Below are positions 56,448 through 64,000 of a DNA stretch of 64,000 bases, in pieces; position 1 is the first letter of the stretch; every line of letters begins with the position of its first letter. The notes beneath the pieces are model-generated. The model had not been told where the DNA came from. It did not search any database and saw nothing but the letters and a program-made list of their open reading frames with translations. Source of the DNA: a bacterium (GTDB taxonomy: Bacteria; BMS3Abin14); NCBI GenBank assembly GCA_020350725.1, contig CP070719.1, positions 62,001 through 126,000 of the forward strand, given 5' to 3'. A program made the position numbers and the translations under genes.

Positions 56448-57059
56448 CTAGGCCCTGGCGAGTTTGCGGCCAAGATTGAACGCCCTGTCAAAATACCGTT
56501 CCACCCCTCTCCCCTCGATGTTGCCTGCATAGAGATCCCCCACGGTCCTCCCGTTCAGGGAATCCTTGACCGTCTGTCGAATGAGGGGTGAGGCGTCATC
56601 ACAGAACCTTCTGTACAGGGGGGGAACGACTCCATTTGTGAGTATGGTGACCGATTTTCGGTCCTTTTTCGATCTCGGGACAGGGCATGCGGAGATCGTC
56701 AACACTTTCCCCACGGGCTTTGCGAAGGTCAAGCAGATCCGCTCCAGAAAGGTCATCAACAGGGAGGTGACTTGTCCCATGTGGAGGGGGGTCCCGAATA
56801 TGAGGAGGTCCGAGGCGAGAACATCCTCGTGGAGACGGTCCATGTCGTCACGGATGGAGCACGGGGAATAAGGTCCATCTGTCCTCCTGTCCCTGCAGGC
56901 GAGACAGTTCCTGCAGTACCGGATGTCGTGATCAGCCAGAACGATCTTTCTGACCTCGAGGCCCGGATTGGCGGAGACAGCCCCTTCGACAGCTTTGTCC
57001 ACCAAAGTGTCGGTGGCCTTCTCCTTCCTCGGGCTTCCCATGACAGCCAACAGGTTCAT
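56448..57059 (-). CDS. Flavodoxin-fold NADPH-dependent FMN reductase-like protein
   Basis: A 203-residue protein. MNLLAVMGSPRKEKATDTLV is the phosphate-binding loop of the iron-sulfur flavoprotein/NADPH-FMN-reductase family; CRNCLACRDRR is a Cys-rich motif (CxxCxxC) seen in Isf-like members. Also LIFGTPLHMGQVTSLLMTFLER. It probably binds FMN and possibly a cluster. GGAGGAAGCC before ATG 57059 supports the start. Confidence 0.82.
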   Translation of the reverse strand: MNLLAVMGSPRKEKATDTLVDKAVEGAVSANPGLEVRKIVLADHDIRYCRNCLACRDRRTDGPYSPCSIRDDMDRLHEDVLASDLLIFGTPLHMGQVTSLLMTFLERICLTFAKPVGKVLTISACPVPRSKKDRKSVTILTNGVVPPLYRRFCDDASPLIRQTVKDSLNGRTVGDLYAGNIEGRGVERYFDRAFNLGRKLARA

Positions 57060-57452
57060 GGCTTCCTCCTGGTGATGCAAGGGTTTTGTGTCTTTGGGGG
57101 CAGGTGATCATCCGGCATCCTTTTCCTCGCGGGGCCTCATTTACCTGTCCCAGAGGGTATCAGACTATCCTCCCGGTGAACGGGAGGTCAACCGTCCTGT
57201 GTCCAGGAAAAAGGCTCTGCCCCTCGCTTTCCGTTGGGCGATCTGACGTCGGAAGAGCAGACGGCGAAAACAGGAATGGACAGGGGTCATTTCCTTCCCA
57301 TGAATTTACACGTAAGGCTGGGCTTATAGGTGGTGGCTTCCGCCTTCGTTCTTCGAACTCCGGCGGGACAAGCCCCGAGCTGGACTTCCTTCGACGCGCT
57401 CCGCCCTCGGTTGAATTCGGGGCATCGCTTGCTCAGGGCAGGCGGGGCAGGC
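57060..57452. other. 393-bp intergenic region
   Basis: An open frame on the plus strand (57086-57478) shows no protein-like features, and I see no RNA gene. It precedes a lower-GC stretch that includes the GIY-YIG gene. Confidence 0.4.
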
Positions 57453-57740
57453 TTACTTTTGATCCTCTCTCGATTTAGCCAACTTCTTCAGGGATTCAAA
57501 ATCACCCGATACAAAGGCTTCCTTCTTTGCTCTTGTCCATCGCTTTATCCGGTCCTCACGTCTTCTGGCTTCCGAAAAAGTTTCGTGTTTTTCCGATAGT
57601 AGTATGAGAGGAGAGTCTAGAGATGTTGTACGACAGGCTCTTCCTTCGAAATGCTCCTGAATACGCTGCCCCAGGTTCATGGTTGTTCCGATGTAGAGGT
57701 TTCCGGATTTGAGACGAAGTATGTAGAGATAGGCTGACAT
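57453..57740 (-). CDS. GIY-YIG domain endonuclease-like protein
   Basis: A 95-residue UPF0213/YhbQ-type GIY-YIG protein: YLYILRLKSGNLYIGTT holds the GIY (read here as YLYIL) and YIG elements, followed by NLGQRIQEHFEG with the Arg, and REDRIKRWTRAKKEAF at the C-terminus. These are small nuclease-fold proteins often carried on mobile or horizontally acquired DNA. The gene and flanks have visibly lower GC than neighbouring genes. The ATG at 57740 behind GGAG is preferred over 57755. Confidence 0.82.
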   Translation of the reverse strand: MSAYLYILRLKSGNLYIGTTMNLGQRIQEHFEGRACRTTSLDSPLILLSEKHETFSEARRREDRIKRWTRAKKEAFVSGDFESLKKLAKSREDQK

Positions 57741-57894
57741 CAGAATGCACTCCATCTTAAAAGAAGCTTTATAAGATAGCGTGCAATACCGAGGCCACAT
57801 GGCGGCCCTTCGACTTCGCTCAGGGCCATTCGCCGCGAATGGCTCATGTTCTCTTCTCCCCGATTTAGTTCCTTCGGGGCCGGAGGTCATGAGC

Positions 57895-57932
57895 AAAAAG
57901 ATGCCCCGCTGATTAATCAACGGGGCATCTTT
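57895..57932 (-). terminator. Terminator downstream of tRNA-Asn
   Basis: Stem GATGCCCCG/CGGGGCATC with a 12-nt loop; on the minus strand it is followed by TTTTT, and on the plus strand only by TTT. Confidence 0.8.
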
Positions 57933-57940
57933 GCGTCGAA

Positions 57941-58015
57941 TGGCTCCCCGGGCTGGATTTGAACCAGCAACCTAGTGGTTAACAGCCACCCGCTCTGCCG
58001 TTGAGCTACCGGGGA
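57941..58015 (-). tRNA. tRNA-Asn(GTT)
   Basis: 75 nt on the minus strand. Acceptor TCCCCGG/CCGGGGA, anticodon loop CTGTTAA with GTT, T-stem GCTGG/CCAGC, and encoded CCA. It has its own promoter and terminator. Confidence 0.95.
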
Positions 58016-58029
58016 ATGAGGGACGGGAG

Positions 58030-58058
58030 TATATAACAAAATGGCTGTCCAGTGTCAA
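58030..58058 (-). promoter_or_regulatory. Promoter of tRNA-Asn
   Basis: On the minus strand TTGACA (58053-58058), spacer 17, TATATA (58030-58035) with TGT before the -10. The start is near 58023, just upstream of the tRNA. Confidence 0.8.
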
Positions 58059-58116
58059 TTATATCCGGTTCTCCGGGCCTCCCGCGGGATATCGATTGCC
58101 TGCCTGACCCGGAGAC

Positions 58117-58151
58117 AAAAAAAAGCCCCACCGGTAGCGGTGGGGCTTTTT
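58117..58151 (-). terminator. Terminator downstream of the cold-shock gene
   Basis: Stem AAAGCCCCACCG/CGGTGGGGCTTT with a 4-nt loop and an A/T-tract on both sides, so it can work in both directions; for the cold-shock gene the minus-strand T-tract is eight residues. Confidence 0.9.
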
Positions 58152-58166
58152 CACGGTGCGATCGTT

Positions 58167-58367
58167 TTACAGCTTGGTGACGTTGGCCGCCTGGAGGCCT
58201 TTGTCGCCTTCGACAATGTCGAAGGCGACCTTGTCACCTTCCTGGAGAGTCTTGAAACCGTCTCCATTGATAGCTGAGAAGTGGACGAACACATCGGGTC
58301 CATCAGCCTGCTCGATGAACCCAAACCCTTTCGCGTCATTGAACCATTTCACCGAACCTTCTGCCAT
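58167..58367 (-). CDS. cspA: Cold-shock domain protein
   Basis: A 66-residue RNA/ssDNA-binding protein of the CspA family. [18 protein letters not shown] carries RNP1 (KGFGFI) and DVFVHFSA is RNP2. Start ATG 58367 has GGAGAAAGG before it. The mRNA leader is about 145 nt from the predicted promoter at 58520-58547, which fits cold-shock control of translation. Confidence 0.95.
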   Translation of the reverse strand: MAEGSVKWFNDAKGFGFIEQADGPDVFVHFSAINGDGFKTLQEGDKVAFDIVEGDKGLQAANVTKL

Positions 58368-58812
58368 TTTACCTTTCTCCTTCATATGCGATGTATCTGG
58401 CCCTATCCGCCGGGTGGCGGACAACAAAAAAGCACAGCCGTAAGGGACTGTGCGGAGTGCTGAAATCATCCTCAACGATATTCCCGTGGCAAGATCGAAA
58501 GCGTACTGACACTCTGTTGAATTAACACATTCAGGCTTCAAACTCAAGTAAAAACAGGACAATAGCGGCTGCCGCCGCGGCCGGCCCGCCAGGGGCTCCC
58601 CGCAGCCCTAAAAGCCGACCATTGTCTGGTAAACTATCCCTATGAGCACCTCGCCCGGTTTCGACAGCTCTTTCCCGGGGGGTGATAGGGGGCAGCAGCC
58701 GACCGCGGCAGCCCTCACGACAGCTGCCGAAGCATGACGCTCCACACGTCCGAGGCTGACCACCCTCGGAGGACGGGGCATCCGTTCAATTTCGATGGGG
58801 GGTGTGAGATTC
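58368..58812. other. 445-bp region with cold-shock leader and promoter
   Basis: Contains the csp leader and promoter on the minus strand. The remainder toward the cytochrome gene (58560-58812) holds no gene I can support. Confidence 0.5.
58520..58547 (-). promoter_or_regulatory. Candidate promoter of the cold-shock gene
   Basis: Minus strand TTGAGT (58542-58547), 16-bp spacer, TTAATT (58520-58525). Confidence 0.4.
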
Positions 58813-59310
58813 ATGATTGCAAAAACCAGGCTGAGTCTTATCATTCTGATGACGCTGTTTCTTCCCGCCCTTGCCTGGACCTATGTCGCTACGGGGGAAC
58901 TGCCTCTCGCCTACGGGGAACAGGTGTGGAAGTACATCACGGAGACGGACCCTTACTCGCAGTGGGAGCTTTGGCCGGGGACGGAGAGGCTCTTCAAGGG
59001 CAAGCATCCCCACGGGTCCTTCCTGACCACCTACGTGTCGTCCGGGGCCCTGAGGGCGATCAAGAACAGGGAGAGCGTGTTTCCCAACGGCGCCATGATC
59101 GTCAAGGACAACTTCTCTCCGGACAAGCAACTGGCCGCCGTCACGGTCATGTACAGGATCAAGGGATACAATCCCGATGCCGGGGACTGGTTCTGGGTCA
59201 AATTCAAGCCGGACGGTGCTGTCGAGAGCGAGGGAAAGGTCCAGGGATGCATCAACTGTCACATGGGAAAGATCGACAACGACTGGGCCTTTACCGGACC
59301 ACTCAAATAG
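58813..59310 (+). CDS. Cytochrome P460-like c-type haem protein
   Basis: A 165-residue exported protein. A signal peptide (MIAKTRLSLIILMTLFLPAL, cleavage near AWTYV) is followed by a P460-family domain, with one haem-binding motif CINCH at residues 146-150 near the C-terminus, as in PF16694. Relatives in methane and ammonia oxidisers oxidise hydroxylamine or NO; the lysine that crosslinks the haem cannot be picked out with certainty. The start at 58813 is chosen behind GGGGTGTGAG. A 12-bp hairpin terminator follows at 59330. Confidence 0.72.
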   Translation: MIAKTRLSLIILMTLFLPALAWTYVATGELPLAYGEQVWKYITETDPYSQWELWPGTERLFKGKHPHGSFLTTYVSSGALRAIKNRESVFPNGAMIVKDNFSPDKQLAAVTVMYRIKGYNPDAGDWFWVKFKPDGAVESEGKVQGCINCHMGKIDNDWAFTGPLK

Positions 59311-59329
59311 CCGGGGTCTGCAACAACCC

Positions 59330-59368
59330 GGGGAGACAGGGGCGAATGGTTCCCTGTCTCCCCTTCTT
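59330..59368 (+). terminator. Hairpin terminator after the P460-like gene
   Basis: Perfect 12-bp stem GGGGAGACAGGG/CCCTGTCTCCCC with a 10-nt loop followed by TTCTT; the T-tract is imperfect. Confidence 0.65.
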
Positions 59369-59477
59369 CACCTTCCCGTCACCCTGACCCAGGCTCTTCC
59401 TTTTCCGGACCAAATCTGCAAGAATCCCTGCCAGAGTTTCGTTCTCATCGCATACCGATATCGAGGGGAGGTCAGAC

Positions 59478-60029
59478 ATGGCAGGGTGGATCGTCGTCGG
59501 GGCATTGGTCCTGTTGGTCCTGTGGGGTGTTACCATTTTCAACAGGCTGGTCAAGCAGCGCAACCTCGTTCTCGAGGGCTGGAGCGGCATCGATGTCCAG
59601 CTGAAGCGAAGGCACGACCTGATCCCCAACCTGGTGGAGACGGTCAAGGGCTACATGAAACACGAGGCGGGGGTCCTGTCCAGGGTCGTCGAGCTGCGGA
59701 ATTCGGCCGGACAGGCCAGGTCCCCAGCCGAGGCGAGCGCCATCGAGACGGACCTGACAAAGATGCTCCGCCAGCTGTTCGCCCTGGCCGAGGCCTACCC
59801 GGACCTCAAGGCCAACCAGAACTTCCTCGACCTGCAGGGCAAGCTGACCGAGGTGGAGGAGCAGATCCAGCTCTCCCGCCGTTACTACAACGGGACCGCC
59901 AGGGACATGAACATCCTCGTCCAGGCCTTCCCCTCCAATATCGTCGCCGGCGTCTTCAGCTTCAAGGAAGCCGAGTACTTCGAGATCGAGCTGGAATCGG
60001 AGCGGGAGACCCCTGAAGTCAGCTTCTGA
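59478..60029 (+). CDS. lemA: LemA family protein
   Basis: A 183-residue protein with one N-terminal transmembrane helix ([18 protein letters not shown]) and an antiparallel helical cytoplasmic or periplasmic domain. Family motifs [35 protein letters not shown] and [22 protein letters not shown] are intact. LemA proteins pair with DUF2207 or TPM-domain proteins of unclear envelope role. GGGGAGG precedes ATG 59478 and the DUF2207 gene starts 11 bp after the stop. Confidence 0.93.
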   Translation: MAGWIVVGALVLLVLWGVTIFNRLVKQRNLVLEGWSGIDVQLKRRHDLIPNLVETVKGYMKHEAGVLSRVVELRNSAGQARSPAEASAIETDLTKMLRQLFALAEAYPDLKANQNFLDLQGKLTEVEEQIQLSRRYYNGTARDMNILVQAFPSNIVAGVFSFKEAEYFEIELESERETPEVSF

Positions 60030-60040
60030 GGTGCTCGCCC

Positions 60041-61924
60041 ATGGCCATGAGACGCCTGACACTGACCATCTGCGCCGTCCTGGCCCTGGCCGCTTCCCCG
60101 GCCGCGGCTGTTGAGGAGATCCTCCATTTCAAAAGCGACATCAACGTCCAGGCCGACGGAAGCGTCCTGGTCACCGAGACCATCCAGGTCAGGGCGGAGG
60201 GAGAGGAGATCCGGCGAGGCATCTACCGTGATTTCCCCACCGACTACAGGGACCGGTCCGGCAACCCGGTCAGGATTTCCTTCGATGTCCTGGGCGTCAC
60301 CCGGGACAGGCATCCGGAGAGCCACCACACGGAGAGAAGGGGCAACGGCGTCAGGCTCTACATCGGCCACAAGGATCGTTTCCTCAATCCAGGGATCTAC
60401 ACCTACGAGATCCGGTACCGGACCGACAGACAGCTGGGCTTCTTCGACGACCACGACGAGCTCTACTGGAACGTCACCGGCAACGGATGGATCTTTCCCA
60501 TCCGCAGGGCGTCCGCATCCGTATCCCTGCCGGGGGGCATCCCCAGGGAGGACATCCGCCTGGCTGCGTACACCGGGCCCCGGGGGAGCAGGGCGCAGGA
60601 CTTCGAGGCGGCCGTGGACCTCAGGGGGCGGGCGAACTTCGAGACCACCGGGGAGCTTCAGCCCAGCGAGGGCCTGACCATCGTGGTGGGGTGGCCTAAG
60701 GGGTACGTTGCCGAACCGACACCGGTGGACAGGGCAGGCTACCTGCTGTCGGACAACAGGCATGTCGTTTTCGGCCTCGTCGGCCTCGCAGCCCTCCTCC
60801 TCTATTACCTTTTTGCCTGGATCAGGGTCGGCCGCGACCCGGACAGAGGAACCGTCATCCCCCTCTTCGAGCCGCCCGACAACCTGTCGCCCGCCGCCAT
60901 GCGCTACATTATGGAGATGGGTTTCGATGACCGTGCCTTTGCCAGTGCGGTCATAAACCTGGCCGTCAAGGGATACCTGACCATCAGCGAGGAGAAAGGG
61001 GTCCTCGGCCTCGGGAGGACCTACACTTTGGAAAGGACCGGTGTGGAGCCCACGGCCGTTCTGTCCGGGGGTGAGCAGAAGGTCGCCCGGAAGCTGTTTC
61101 CGGGAACAAAAAGGACCCTGAAGCTGGAGAGGGAAAACCACAGCGAGATCTCCGGGGCGATAAAAGCTCTGAAGGAGCTTCTGAAGACCGAGTACCAGAA
61201 AGAGCACTTTCTCAACAACATGGGTTACTTTTCCGTGGGCATCCTGATCTCCGCGGCCATACTGCTGGCCGCTGCCTTCGCCGGCGGAGGCAGCCCCCTG
61301 GGGCCGCCCCTGATGTTCATCGTCATATGGCTGGTTCCCTGGACAGTGGGAACATTCTTCCTGTGGTCGGCCCGCAAGTTCTTCATGGCGGCGGTGTTCT
61401 CTTTTTTCCTGGTCGGGGCCACAGTGTCCTTCGCCCTGACGACCTCCCTCATCTTCGTGGCCACGATATTTCTTCTCATCCTCCTGAACTTTGTGTTCTA
61501 CCGCCTGCTCAAGGCGCCCACCAGGCTGGGCCGCAGGGTGATGGACAAGGTTGAGGGATTCAAGATGTACCTGTCCACAGCCGAGAAGCACCGGCTCAAC
61601 ACCCTGACCCCTCCCGAAAAGACGCCGGAGCTGTTCGAGAAGTACCTTCCCTACGCCCTGGCCCTGGAGGTGGACCAGGAATGGGCCGAGCAGTTCTCGG
61701 GCGTTCTCGCCCGAGCCACCGCCGCCGACGGGGAGTACCGGCCCTCCTGGTACAGGGGGACCGGGTGGAACAGTTACCGCCCGGGGGAATCCGTCTCCTC
61801 GCTGGGCTCCTCCCTGGCCTCTGCGATCTCGTCATCGTCCCACGCCCCCGGCTCCTCCTCCGGCTTCGGGGGTGGCGGTTCGTCGGGCGGCGGCGGTGGA
61901 GGAGGGGGTGGCGGGGGTTGGTGA
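60041..61924 (+). CDS. DUF2207 membrane protein with poly-Gly tail
   Basis: A 627-residue protein. Signal peptide, an N-terminal soluble domain (about residues 25-230) of DUF2207 pattern ([25 protein letters not shown]), a membrane helix ([16 protein letters not shown]), a middle cytoplasmic segment, then three or four helices and a C-terminal Ser/Gly tail ending [14 protein letters not shown]. This LemA-DUF2207 pair with a Gly-rich tail is common in many bacteria; a role in envelope stress or assembly is suspected only. ATG 60041 behind GAGGTG. Confidence 0.9.
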   Translation: MAMRRLTLTICAVLALAASPAAAVEEILHFKSDINVQADGSVLVTETIQVRAEGEEIRRGIYRDFPTDYRDRSGNPVRISFDVLGVTRDRHPESHHTERRGNGVRLYIGHKDRFLNPGIYTYEIRYRTDRQLGFFDDHDELYWNVTGNGWIFPIRRASASVSLPGGIPREDIRLAAYTGPRGSRAQDFEAAVDLRGRANFETTGELQPSEGLTIVVGWPKGYVAEPTPVDRAGYLLSDNRHVVFGLVGLAALLLYYLFAWIRVGRDPDRGTVIPLFEPPDNLSPAAMRYIMEMGFDDRAFASAVINLAVKGYLTISEEKGVLGLGRTYTLERTGVEPTAVLSGGEQKVARKLFPGTKRTLKLERENHSEISGAIKALKELLKTEYQKEHFLNNMGYFSVGILISAAILLAAAFAGGGSPLGPPLMFIVIWLVPWTVGTFFLWSARKFFMAAVFSFFLVGATVSFALTTSLIFVATIFLLILLNFVFYRLLKAPTRLGRRVMDKVEGFKMYLSTAEKHRLNTLTPPEKTPELFEKYLPYALALEVDQEWAEQFSGVLARATAADGEYRPSWYRGTGWNSYRPGESVSSLGSSLASAISSSSHAPGSSSGFGGGGSSGGGGGGGGGGGW

Positions 61925-62034
61925 GGACACGCCTGGACAACCCGGTTCGATCCCGTTCGTGGAGAGCCGCTCCCTTCCGGATGCTGAAGGGGCCACGGGG
62001 CCGGGCGGAGGAGGACAGGGCCGGCCCGCAGGCT

Positions 62035-62739
62035 CTATAAGGGATCGCCCGGTGAGGGTGGCCGGGACCGGGACCAGGTGCCCATCTCGGACATTCCTGT
62101 TTCCGTCAGCACTCCCTTCTCCAGCAGGAGGACCTCGTCCGAGGCACGCTGGAGAAAAGATCGATCGTGAGATACGATGATGCTGGTGGAGATGTGGCGG
62201 CTGAGGATGCCGAGAAGCTGCTCGGAGGTCTCCTCCGACAGACCGGCTGTGGGCTCGTCCAGGATCAGGACCTCAGGCTCCATGGCCAGAGCGGTGGCGA
62301 GGGCCACCAGCCGCTTTTCCCCTCCGGACAGCTGGTAGGTCACCCTCTTCTCGAGGTGTTCGATCCCCAGCATATCCAGGGTCCTGGAGACCATCTCGTG
62401 GGCCTGCTTAGCCGACCTCCCCAGATTCCTCGGGCCGAAGGCAACGTCCTCGGCCACGGTCGGGCAGAAGAGCTGGTCGTCGGCATCCTGGAAGACGAAC
62501 CCCATGCGTCTCCTCGCCTCTCTGAAGTCCGCCTCGCTGGAGGGCTGCCTGCCGAATAGGGTCACAGTGCCCGAGGTCGGCCTCAGGAGACCCATGATGA
62601 TGTGAAGGAGGGTAGTCTTGCCTGAGCCGTTGGCGCCCACTATTCCGATCCTCGTCCCCTCATCGCACAGGAGATCCAACCCTTCGAGGACGCGGGTGCT
62701 GTTGGGGTAGGCGAACCCGATGTCCTCGAGGCGGATCAC
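62035..62739 (-). CDS. cbiO: ECF/cobalt ABC transporter ATP-binding protein
   Basis: A 234-residue ATPase. Walker A is GANGSGKTT (about 35-43), Q-loop in VFQDADDQLF (CbiO-type), signature LSGGEK (137-142), Walker B VLILDEPTAGLS (157-168), and H-switch VSHDRSF. The GTG start overlaps the cbiQ stop in a GTGA, implying translational coupling. It energises uptake with CbiQ; substrate-binding S component or CbiM/CbiN is absent from this window. Confidence 0.9.
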   Translation of the reverse strand: MIRLEDIGFAYPNSTRVLEGLDLLCDEGTRIGIVGANGSGKTTLLHIIMGLLRPTSGTVTLFGRQPSSEADFREARRRMGFVFQDADDQLFCPTVAEDVAFGPRNLGRSAKQAHEMVSRTLDMLGIEHLEKRVTYQLSGGEKRLVALATALAMEPEVLILDEPTAGLSEETSEQLLGILSRHISTSIIVSHDRSFLQRASDEVLLLEKGVLTETGMSEMGTWSRSRPPSPGDPL

Positions 62740-63497
62740 GGTATGCCCCCTGCAAGCTGCCCCACGACCATCAGGAGGATCACCAGCGACATGCAGACGA
62801 GGGCGATCCAGTCCCTGCGGTGCATGTGGAAGTGATCGAGGGTCCAGAACGTCCCGGAGAAGCCCCTCAGGACCATGGCCTGGTAGATCCTTTCCGAACG
62901 GTCGTAGCTGCGCACGAAGAGCATCCCCATGAGATAGGCCAGGGACCGATAGGTGTGAATGTTGGAGCGGGGTGTGAAGCACCGCACCTTCATACCGGTG
63001 CGGAGACGGGTGTACTCCAGGTGGATCACCGAGATGTACCGGTAGCAGAAGAAGAAGAGCTGAACCAGCAGGTTGGGGATCCTGAGATGGATCATGGCGT
63101 GGACGAGGTCGAAGACCGTGCTCGTCCCCAGAAGGGCAATGGTGGCCGCGGCGATGGCGTTGGCCTTCATGGTTATGGACAGGGAGAGGACGATCCCCTC
63201 CCTGGTCAGCACGAGCCATCCCAGTTGGGCGATGGGCTCCCCCCCCGTGGTGAAGGGGAGGAAGAGCCAGAGGAAGAGGACGAAACCGTTGACTACAGCC
63301 ATCCTGGACGCCACCTTCCTCTCGTTCAGGCCGGCGGACATGAGGACCACGATGGCCGTCAGCAGGGCGAACACCTGTACGGATATCCGATTGGACAGCG
63401 CCGCGACCACCGCGAAAGAAAACAGTCCCAGGATCTTGATCCGGGGATCCATGCGGTGCCAGATGCTGTGTCCCTCAGCGAATTCCTCGAGATGCAT
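62736..63497 (-). CDS. cbiQ: ECF transporter transmembrane protein CbiQ/EcfT
   Basis: A 253-residue membrane protein with five to six helices. HSIWHRMDPRIKILGLFSFAVV at the N-terminus and the signature of the cytoplasmic coupling helices, ARGF-like (here VLRGFSGTFW) and RSERIYQAM, identify the EcfT family. EcfT connects the ATPase to the substrate-binding S component. The S component gene is not upstream within 500 bp, where only repeat-rich DNA follows. Confidence 0.88.
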   Translation of the reverse strand: MHLEEFAEGHSIWHRMDPRIKILGLFSFAVVAALSNRISVQVFALLTAIVVLMSAGLNERKVASRMAVVNGFVLFLWLFLPFTTGGEPIAQLGWLVLTREGIVLSLSITMKANAIAAATIALLGTSTVFDLVHAMIHLRIPNLLVQLFFFCYRYISVIHLEYTRLRTGMKVRCFTPRSNIHTYRSLAYLMGMLFVRSYDRSERIYQAMVLRGFSGTFWTLDHFHMHRRDWIALVCMSLVILLMVVGQLAGGIP

Positions 63498-64000
63498 GGT
63501 TTCGTTCCAGTCCTACCGGTGAGGGTGAAAACCGCTTACAGAAAGAAAGTTCGCGGTTCACGGATCGAATTTGGGAAACCGCCGTGATTAGTGATTCGTA
63601 ATTAGTGATTCGGTCTTTTCCCTCGCGTCCCCGGGTCCCCGTGTCCGCTCTTCTCCCCCTCGCCCCCTCTCGATGGGCCGCGTCCACGCGTCCCCGTGTG
63701 TGCTTCGCGCTCCCTCTGGACGCTGGCCTCTGGACTCTGGACTCATTCCCCCCCTCGCCCTCTCTCGATGGGCCGCGTCCTCGCGTCCCCGTGTCTGCTT
63801 CTCGCCCCCTATGGACCCTGGCCTCAGGACTCTGGACTCATTTCTCCCCCTCGCCCCCTCCCAACAACTGCGGCCCTCTGTGGCGGCGTCCCAAGGGACG
63901 CCTCCGTGTCCTCTGTGGTGAAGGCTCTATATCATCGAGATTGCTTCACGCGGTTTCCTGTTCGCAATGACAACCGCTTTTTCCCCACATCCTCTCCTCG
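63498..64000. repeat. Degenerate 95-bp tandem repeat region
   Basis: 503 bp without a gene. From about 63615 to 63862 a unit of about 95 bp occurs about 2.5 times (unit starts near 63661 and 63756; about 85% similar), containing GGCCGCGTCC, the CCCCGTGTCTGCTT segment and CTGGACTCTGGACTCA. Open frames here are spurious. Confidence 0.75.

Noticed and set aside
57086-57478. Plus-strand open frame between the flavodoxin-like and GIY-YIG genes
   Set aside because: No ribosome site, no domain-like sequence, and it overlaps the GIY-YIG gene antisense.

Overview
The window is a GC-rich (clearly above 60% by eye), densely packed bacterial chromosome segment. It opens inside recF and runs straight into gyrB and gyrA, the usual dnaA-dnaN-recF-gyrB-gyrA neighbourhood of a replication origin. 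Several features point to a delta-proteobacterial lineage, most likely Desulfuromonadota or a relative: the serS - tRNA-Ser - DUF2155 - ffs - dnaX - ybaB - recR - mglB - mglA block, a YlaK-type PIN-PhoH protein, a ferredoxin:disulfide reductase fused to rubredoxin, many secreted or lipid-anchored TPR/Sel1 proteins, and outer-membrane beta-barrels (hence a diderm). The lineage is inferred from gene content; no rRNA gene is present to confirm it.

Layout. 0-6 kb: recF end, gyrB, gyrA. 6-21 kb: accessory genes on both strands (PilZ protein, TPR lipoprotein, methyltransferase, M28 peptidase, site-2 protease with CBS domains, HD-GYP response regulator, LysE exporter, FmdB zinc ribbon, metF, a stand-alone PF10137 TIR-like protein, Sel1 repeat protein, AAA ATPase), ending in a glutaredoxin / FTR-beta-rubredoxin redox pair. 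21-35 kb: EF-Tu domain-2-like protein, exported PIMT, membrane spermidine-synthase-like protein, RNA 3'-phosphate cyclase, UspA, MBL hydrolase, Sel1 protein, DUF429, degenerate serine protease-TPR protein, PIN-PhoH, surface-antigen barrel, DUF362 and GFA proteins. 35.7-42 kb: an addA gene and an addB frame broken by two in-frame stop codons. 42-44.5 kb: nitroreductase, unknown secreted protein, CapA-like phosphoesterase.

44.5-51.4 kb is an information-processing block. A strong promoter drives serS, which is followed by all four tRNA-Ser isoacceptors (UGA, GCU, CGA, GGA), a DUF2155 lipoprotein, tRNA-Arg(GCG), the 4.5S SRP RNA, the overlapping dnaX-ybaB-recR genes and the mglB-mglA polarity switch. 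51.4-55 kb holds a long structured leader and a 960-residue secreted repeat protein with a sorting-signal-like C-terminus. 55-64 kb holds an Lgt-like protein that probably starts at CTG, a lone CBM48 protein, a flavodoxin-fold reductase, a GIY-YIG nuclease in lower-GC sequence, tRNA-Asn, a cold-shock gene, a cytochrome P460-like protein, a LemA/DUF2207 pair, and an ECF CbiQ-CbiO pair. The last 0.4 kb is a degenerate tandem repeat region.

Intergenic spaces carry several families of short degenerate repeats: heptamer arrays, a 62-bp direct repeat bracketing the GFA gene, a 95-bp tandem unit, and a 15-bp inverted repeat around a tRNA. I see no integrase, transposase, CRISPR array or recognisable prophage. 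The observations I would check first are the doubly interrupted addB, the lone TIR-like protein, the complete serine decoding cluster and the glutaredoxin/FDR pair.
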